DNA of 8,901 bases, from positions 1 to 8,901 of the forward strand of contig CAMVBL010000038.1 in assembly GCA_947165725.1 (NCBI GenBank), in the 5' to 3' direction. The notes below the pieces were generated by a model. The model was not told where the DNA came from. It made no database searches and saw only the letters and a program-made list of their open reading frames with translations. Source of the stretch: an uncultured Caryophanales bacterium. Lineage in GTDB: Bacteria; Bacillota_I; Bacilli_A; RFN20; CAG-826. Every line of letters begins with the position of its first letter. Positions within the stretch are counted from its first letter, which is position 1. Shown here one piece after another: positions 5,900 through 8,901 of the stretch. A program made the translations under genes and the position numbers.

Positions 5900-5947
5900 C
5901 TTTCATATAGTAGCAAAAAAACATCCGCTTTTGTATAATATTTCCAT
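5900..5947. promoter_or_regulatory. divergent leaderless promoters for yfcE-like gene (-) and fmt (+)
   Basis: Only 48 bp separate the two ATGs. On the plus strand a perfect TATAAT (5934-5939) lies 8 bases before the fmt ATG (5948). On the minus strand TACTAT (5912-5907) lies 7 bases before the phosphodiesterase ATG (5899). Neither has a convincing -35 or a real Shine-Dalgarno, so both messages should start at or within a few bases of their start codons. The -35 zones of the two promoters overlap each other's -10 region, so they may compete for polymerase. Confidence 0.5.
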
Positions 5948-6859
5948 ATGGAAAAGAAAGAATTAAATCTCTTATTTATGGGCACTCCTGAAATCAGTGC
6001 TTATGTCTTTGAACAGATGATTCTTGATGGCTACCACTTTGTGGGCTTAGTCGCGCAACCTGATCATCCAGTGGGAAGAAAAGGCATTATTGAAAAAGTC
6101 CCTACTAAAGTAATCGCTGAGAAATATAACATTCCAGTCTTTCAACCTATCAAGATTCGTAAAGATTTCTCTTTTATGGATAATCTTAAAGTTGATTTAG
6201 TTATTACTCTTGCCTATGGACAAATTGTCCCTCAAGGCTTTTTAGATATCCCACGTTTTGGTTGTTTAAACCTTCATGGTTCATTGCTTCCAAAGTTACG
6301 TGGTGCTTCCCCAGTTCAAACCGCTTTAATCAATAACGAGAAAGTCACTGGTGTGACTCTTATGGAAATGGTCGCGGCGATGGACGCTGGAAGAATGTAT
6401 GGCAAAAAAGAAGTCATCATTGAAGAAGATGATAACGCGACTTCTTTATTTAAGAAGATAAGCGAAGCGGCTAAAGATTTAGTTTTAGAATTATTACCAA
6501 AATATGTAAACGGTGAATTAGAAGGCATTCCTCAAGATGAAAACGAAGTGACTTTCTGTTCACTTATCAAACCAGAACAAGAAAAATTAGATTTATCTAA
6601 AGATATATTAGAAGTTTATGGCTATATTAGAGGCTTAAGCGATGAACCAGGTGCTTATCTCTATTTAGATAACCAAAAACTAAAAATCTTCAAAGCTAAG
6701 ATCGCTAATGATTTAGTAACCGCGGAAGTAGGCACAATTGTCCAAGCTGATAAACATGGCTTATTACTTCAATGTCAAAACGGTCAATTAGCCATCCTAG
6801 AGAAGGCAAAAAGAGAATGGACTATAAAGCCTTTATTAACGGCAACCAGAATCTTTTAG
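5948..6859 (+). CDS. fmt: methionyl-tRNA formyltransferase, 3' end probably frameshifted
   Basis: The enzyme formylates initiator Met-tRNA with 10-formyl-tetrahydrofolate. The N-terminal formyltransferase domain (about 5-190) has MGTPEISAYV (11-20), the catalytic NLHGSLLPKLRGASPVQTA (Asn108, His110) and MDAG (Asp146). The C-terminal OB-fold tRNA-binding domain spans about 205-300. As read, the protein is 303 aa and ends WTIKPLLTATRIF, which is not a Fmt ending. The +2 frame from 6817 encodes MDYKAFINGNQNLLGTKLN, which fits the conserved K-M...FxNG...G end of the family. One extra A in GAGAATGG (about 6814-6817) would join the two and give about 309 aa, the normal length, ending one base before the next gene. 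The core enzyme is intact, so it may still work. A base-call or assembly error is possible. Confidence 0.93.
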   Translation: MEKKELNLLFMGTPEISAYVFEQMILDGYHFVGLVAQPDHPVGRKGIIEKVPTKVIAEKYNIPVFQPIKIRKDFSFMDNLKVDLVITLAYGQIVPQGFLDIPRFGCLNLHGSLLPKLRGASPVQTALINNEKVTGVTLMEMVAAMDAGRMYGKKEVIIEEDDNATSLFKKISEAAKDLVLELLPKYVNGELEGIPQDENEVTFCSLIKPEQEKLDLSKDILEVYGYIRGLSDEPGAYLYLDNQKLKIFKAKIANDLVTAEVGTIVQADKHGLLLQCQNGQLAILEKAKREWTIKPLLTATRIF

Positions 6860-6876
6860 GCACTAAATTAAACTAA
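6817..6876 (+). other. fmt: displaced fmt C-terminus in another frame
   Basis: ATG GAC TAT AAA GCC TTT ATT AAC GGC ... AAC TAA encodes MDYKAFINGNQNLLGTKLN, the expected last residues of Fmt, in the frame +2 to the annotated ORF. It ends at a TAA one base before the helicase ATG (TAAAATG), a spacing typical of translational coupling. It is most simply read as the original 3' end of fmt, displaced by loss of one A. Confidence 0.75.
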
Positions 6877-6877
6877 A

Positions 6878-8901
6878 ATGAAAAAGTATCTGACTTTGAG
6901 TGTGCACCAATTGGTGGACTTTCTTTTAAGAACAGGCGATATCGATAATCGCGTTTTTAATCGTTCATCAATGACTGAAGGTAGTCGTCTCCATAGTGTG
7001 TATCAATCAAAGCAGTCTTCTAACTATCTGGCTGAATTTCCTTTAAAGATGTCCTTCAATGTTGATGAAGTAAACATCGTTTTAGAAGGTAGGGCGGATG
7101 GTATTATCAAAAGAAGTGAAAGTGAATATGTCATTGATGAAATCAAGACCACTGTGGAAGATCTTAAAATATTCCATGATGACAATCTTGAATGGCATCT
7201 TGGTCAGGCGAAGTGTTATGCCTATATGTTCGCTAAACAAACTAACCTAGAGTATATCGGTATCAAGTTAACTTACATTCGTCAAGGAAAAGAAAAAGAA
7301 CAACTCGTTGATTCTTATGTCTTTAACATCCTCGAATTAGAGCAATTTGTCGTTAAATTACTTAATGAATATCTCTCTTTCTATAACATTATTTTTAATA
7401 AAATCTCCAAGAGAAATGAGAGCATAGAAGCGCTTAAATTCCCGTTCTCAAAGTTTCGCCAAGGTCAAAGAGATTTAGCGAAATATACATACGCGATGGC
7501 GAAGAAACGCGGTCGCTTATTCGCGGAAGCACCGACTGGTATTGGTAAGACCATTTCAACTCTCTTCCCATTCATCAAAGCGCTTAAAGATGATGATAAC
7601 AGTAAGATCTTTTATCTAACCGCGAAAACTAGTGGTCGAGAATCCGCCCATCAAGCGGTAAAACTCTTAAAAGAGAATGGTTTATCACTTAGTGATATTA
7701 TGATAACTGCGAAAGACAAGATTTGTTTTTGTAAAGGACAAGCTTGTAATCCAGAAGAATGCCCATACGCTAAAGGGTATTACAATAAGATTCAAACAGT
7801 TTTAAGATACGCCATTCTTAACTATGATGACTTTGATTTACAAACCATCACCCAATTAGCGTATGAGAATCAAATCTGTCCATTTGAATTTGAATTAGAC
7901 TTATCTTTATTCATGGATGTCATCATCTGTGACTATAACTATCTATTCGATCCAATCTCATATATGAAGCGTTACTTTGATGAGGATACATCTAGTTTCC
8001 TCGTTTTAGTGGACGAAGCGCATAACCTTGTGGATAGAAGTAGAGATATGTATTCAGCGTCATTATCCTACAAGCAATTTTTAGAAGCGCGTAAGAGTGT
8101 GTGCCATAGTAAGCTCCATCAACTCAAATTAGCGATGTCAAAAATGAATAAGATGTTCAAAGAATATCTTGTTAATCCAAAAGATGGTAATTACATCCTC
8201 GATGAGTTCTATGAATATACCTATAAAACCATCTCCTCATTCATTACCTCGATGCAAGACATCAACAAGAATGAGAACAAAGAGATGAGCAAAGAACTTC
8301 TAGAGTTCTATTTAGAAGTGAATCGTTTCTCTAGAATTTTAGAATTCTATAACGATCACTTTATCTGCTATTACGAAATCCATGATGATGACCTCATCTT
8401 ACATGTCTCATGTTTAGATGCTTCATCATTCTTATATAGTTCCTTAAGACGTCTTAGAGGTAGTGTCCTTTTCTCGGCGACACTTTCTCCAATTGAATAT
8501 TACGTTGATATGTTAGGCGGTAAGAAAGAAGACGCACAGTTAATTCTTCCTTCTCCTTTCCCAGTGGATAATCTAAAAATTATCATCGCCCCTAAAGTCT
8601 CGATTAGATATAAAAATAGAGACGCTTCTTATCAACAAGTCGCGGATTATATTAAAGCCTTTGTTAAAAACAAAGTGGGCAACTATTTTATCTTCTTACC
8701 TAGTTATGAATATTTAACAAACCTCATGCCATATATTGACATGGAAGATGTTGATGTCTATGAACAAGATAGAGGTATGAGCGATGAAGATAAAGAAGCA
8801 TTCTTAACTAACTTCAAACCTCATCCTGAAAGAACAACCTTAGGTTTTGTCATTGTTGGTGGCGCTTTTGGGGAAGGCATTGACTTAGTGAGTGACCGTC
8901 T
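6878..8901 (+). CDS. PD-(D/E)XK nuclease fused to XPD/DinG-like Fe-S helicase (3' end outside window)
   Basis: 674 codons are visible before the right edge. The N-terminal domain is Cas4/RecB-like: GRADG with Asp74, DEIKT with Glu88 and Lys90, and QAKCY with Gln110 and Tyr114. A superfamily 2 helicase follows: KFRQGQRD (Q-like motif, about 190-200), Walker A APTGIGKT (218-225, Lys224), an Fe-S insertion with Cys283, Cys285, Cys290, Cys295 and Cys334 (four of them expected to hold 4Fe-4S), DEAH at 379-382, SATLSP (533-538) and GGAFGEGID (661-669, motif V). Motif VI lies past the edge. Such fusions occur in Bacillota and are assigned to DNA repair by analogy with DinG and XPD, unwinding 5' to 3'; the exact role is unknown. 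No Shine-Dalgarno is present. Translation probably re-initiates from fmt, whose original stop would be one base upstream. Confidence 0.88.
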   Translation, partial: MKKYLTLSVHQLVDFLLRTGDIDNRVFNRSSMTEGSRLHSVYQSKQSSNYLAEFPLKMSFNVDEVNIVLEGRADGIIKRSESEYVIDEIKTTVEDLKIFHDDNLEWHLGQAKCYAYMFAKQTNLEYIGIKLTYIRQGKEKEQLVDSYVFNILELEQFVVKLLNEYLSFYNIIFNKISKRNESIEALKFPFSKFRQGQRDLAKYTYAMAKKRGRLFAEAPTGIGKTISTLFPFIKALKDDDNSKIFYLTAKTSGRESAHQAVKLLKENGLSLSDIMITAKDKICFCKGQACNPEECPYAKGYYNKIQTVLRYAILNYDDFDLQTITQLAYENQICPFEFELDLSLFMDVIICDYNYLFDPISYMKRYFDEDTSSFLVLVDEAHNLVDRSRDMYSASLSYKQFLEARKSVCHSKLHQLKLAMSKMNKMFKEYLVNPKDGNYILDEFYEYTYKTISSFITSMQDINKNENKEMSKELLEFYLEVNRFSRILEFYNDHFICYYEIHDDDLILHVSCLDASSFLYSSLRRLRGSVLFSATLSPIEYYVDMLGGKKEDAQLILPSPFPVDNLKIIIAPKVSIRYKNRDASYQQVADYIKAFVKNKVGNYFIFLPSYEYLTNLMPYIDMEDVDVYEQDRGMSDEDKEAFLTNFKPHPERTTLGFVIVGGAFGEGIDLVSDR

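Noticed and set aside
6316..6528. Minus-strand 70-aa ORF
   Set aside because: It is antisense within the well-conserved fmt coding region and has no supporting start signals.
1..8901. UGA-as-tryptophan (Mollicutes) genetic code
   Set aside because: Conserved genes read full length with TGG tryptophans under the standard code. The absence of TGA stops among seven genes is too small a sample to mean recoding.
1..8901. CRISPR array, tRNA or rRNA genes
   Set aside because: No regularly spaced direct repeats, no cloverleaf with CCA-type acceptor and no rRNA segments were seen on either strand.

Overview
The window looks like a chromosomal segment of an A+T-rich bacterium of the Bacillota/Mycoplasmatota type (uncultured Bacilli, Erysipelotrichia or Acholeplasma-like lineages). 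The grounds are the strong AT bias, the AGA-rich arginine usage, the holA next to rpsT order, and an anaerobic ribonucleotide reductase activase at one edge. All seven stop codons visible in the window (the genes plus the small peptide) are TAA or TAG. Tryptophans are TGG and the conserved genes read through on the standard code, so there is no sign of UGA recoding.

Layout: (1) At 1-149 on the minus strand is the N-terminus of an NrdG-type radical-SAM activase, running off the left edge. (2) From about 220 to 2060 is an accessory block. It holds a 21-residue hydrophobic peptide (plus) with a very strong Shine-Dalgarno sequence that can be sequestered in a stem, and an intact IS110-family DEDD recombinase (minus). 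Upstream of the recombinase, about 370 non-coding bases fold into strong hairpins and are the likely source of its guide ('bridge') RNA. A candidate 64-nt minus-strand small RNA with its own promoter and terminator lies beyond that. (3) The housekeeping block runs from about 2149 to the right edge. It has holA (DNA polymerase III delta, plus), which abuts convergent rpsT (S20, minus). Upstream of rpsT on the minus strand are an adenylating enzyme with a fused acyl-carrier domain and a small YfcE-type phosphodiesterase. Divergent from these, on the plus strand, are fmt and a PD-(D/E)XK nuclease fused to an Fe-S SF2 helicase, which runs off the right edge.

How the genes work together: holA, rpsT, fmt and the helicase belong to replication, translation and repair. 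The phosphodiesterase and the ligase-carrier protein form a two-gene minus operon with a 12-bp gap. fmt and the helicase form a plus operon; they would be separated by a single base if fmt is read in its probable original frame.

Points most worth checking: an apparent one-base loss near 6815 that replaces the conserved end of Fmt; -10 boxes lying 6-8 bases before the ATG of four genes, which implies leaderless transcripts; the predicted guide RNA of the IS110 element; the peptide with its occluded ribosome binding site, which resembles a type I toxin; and the small RNA next to holA.
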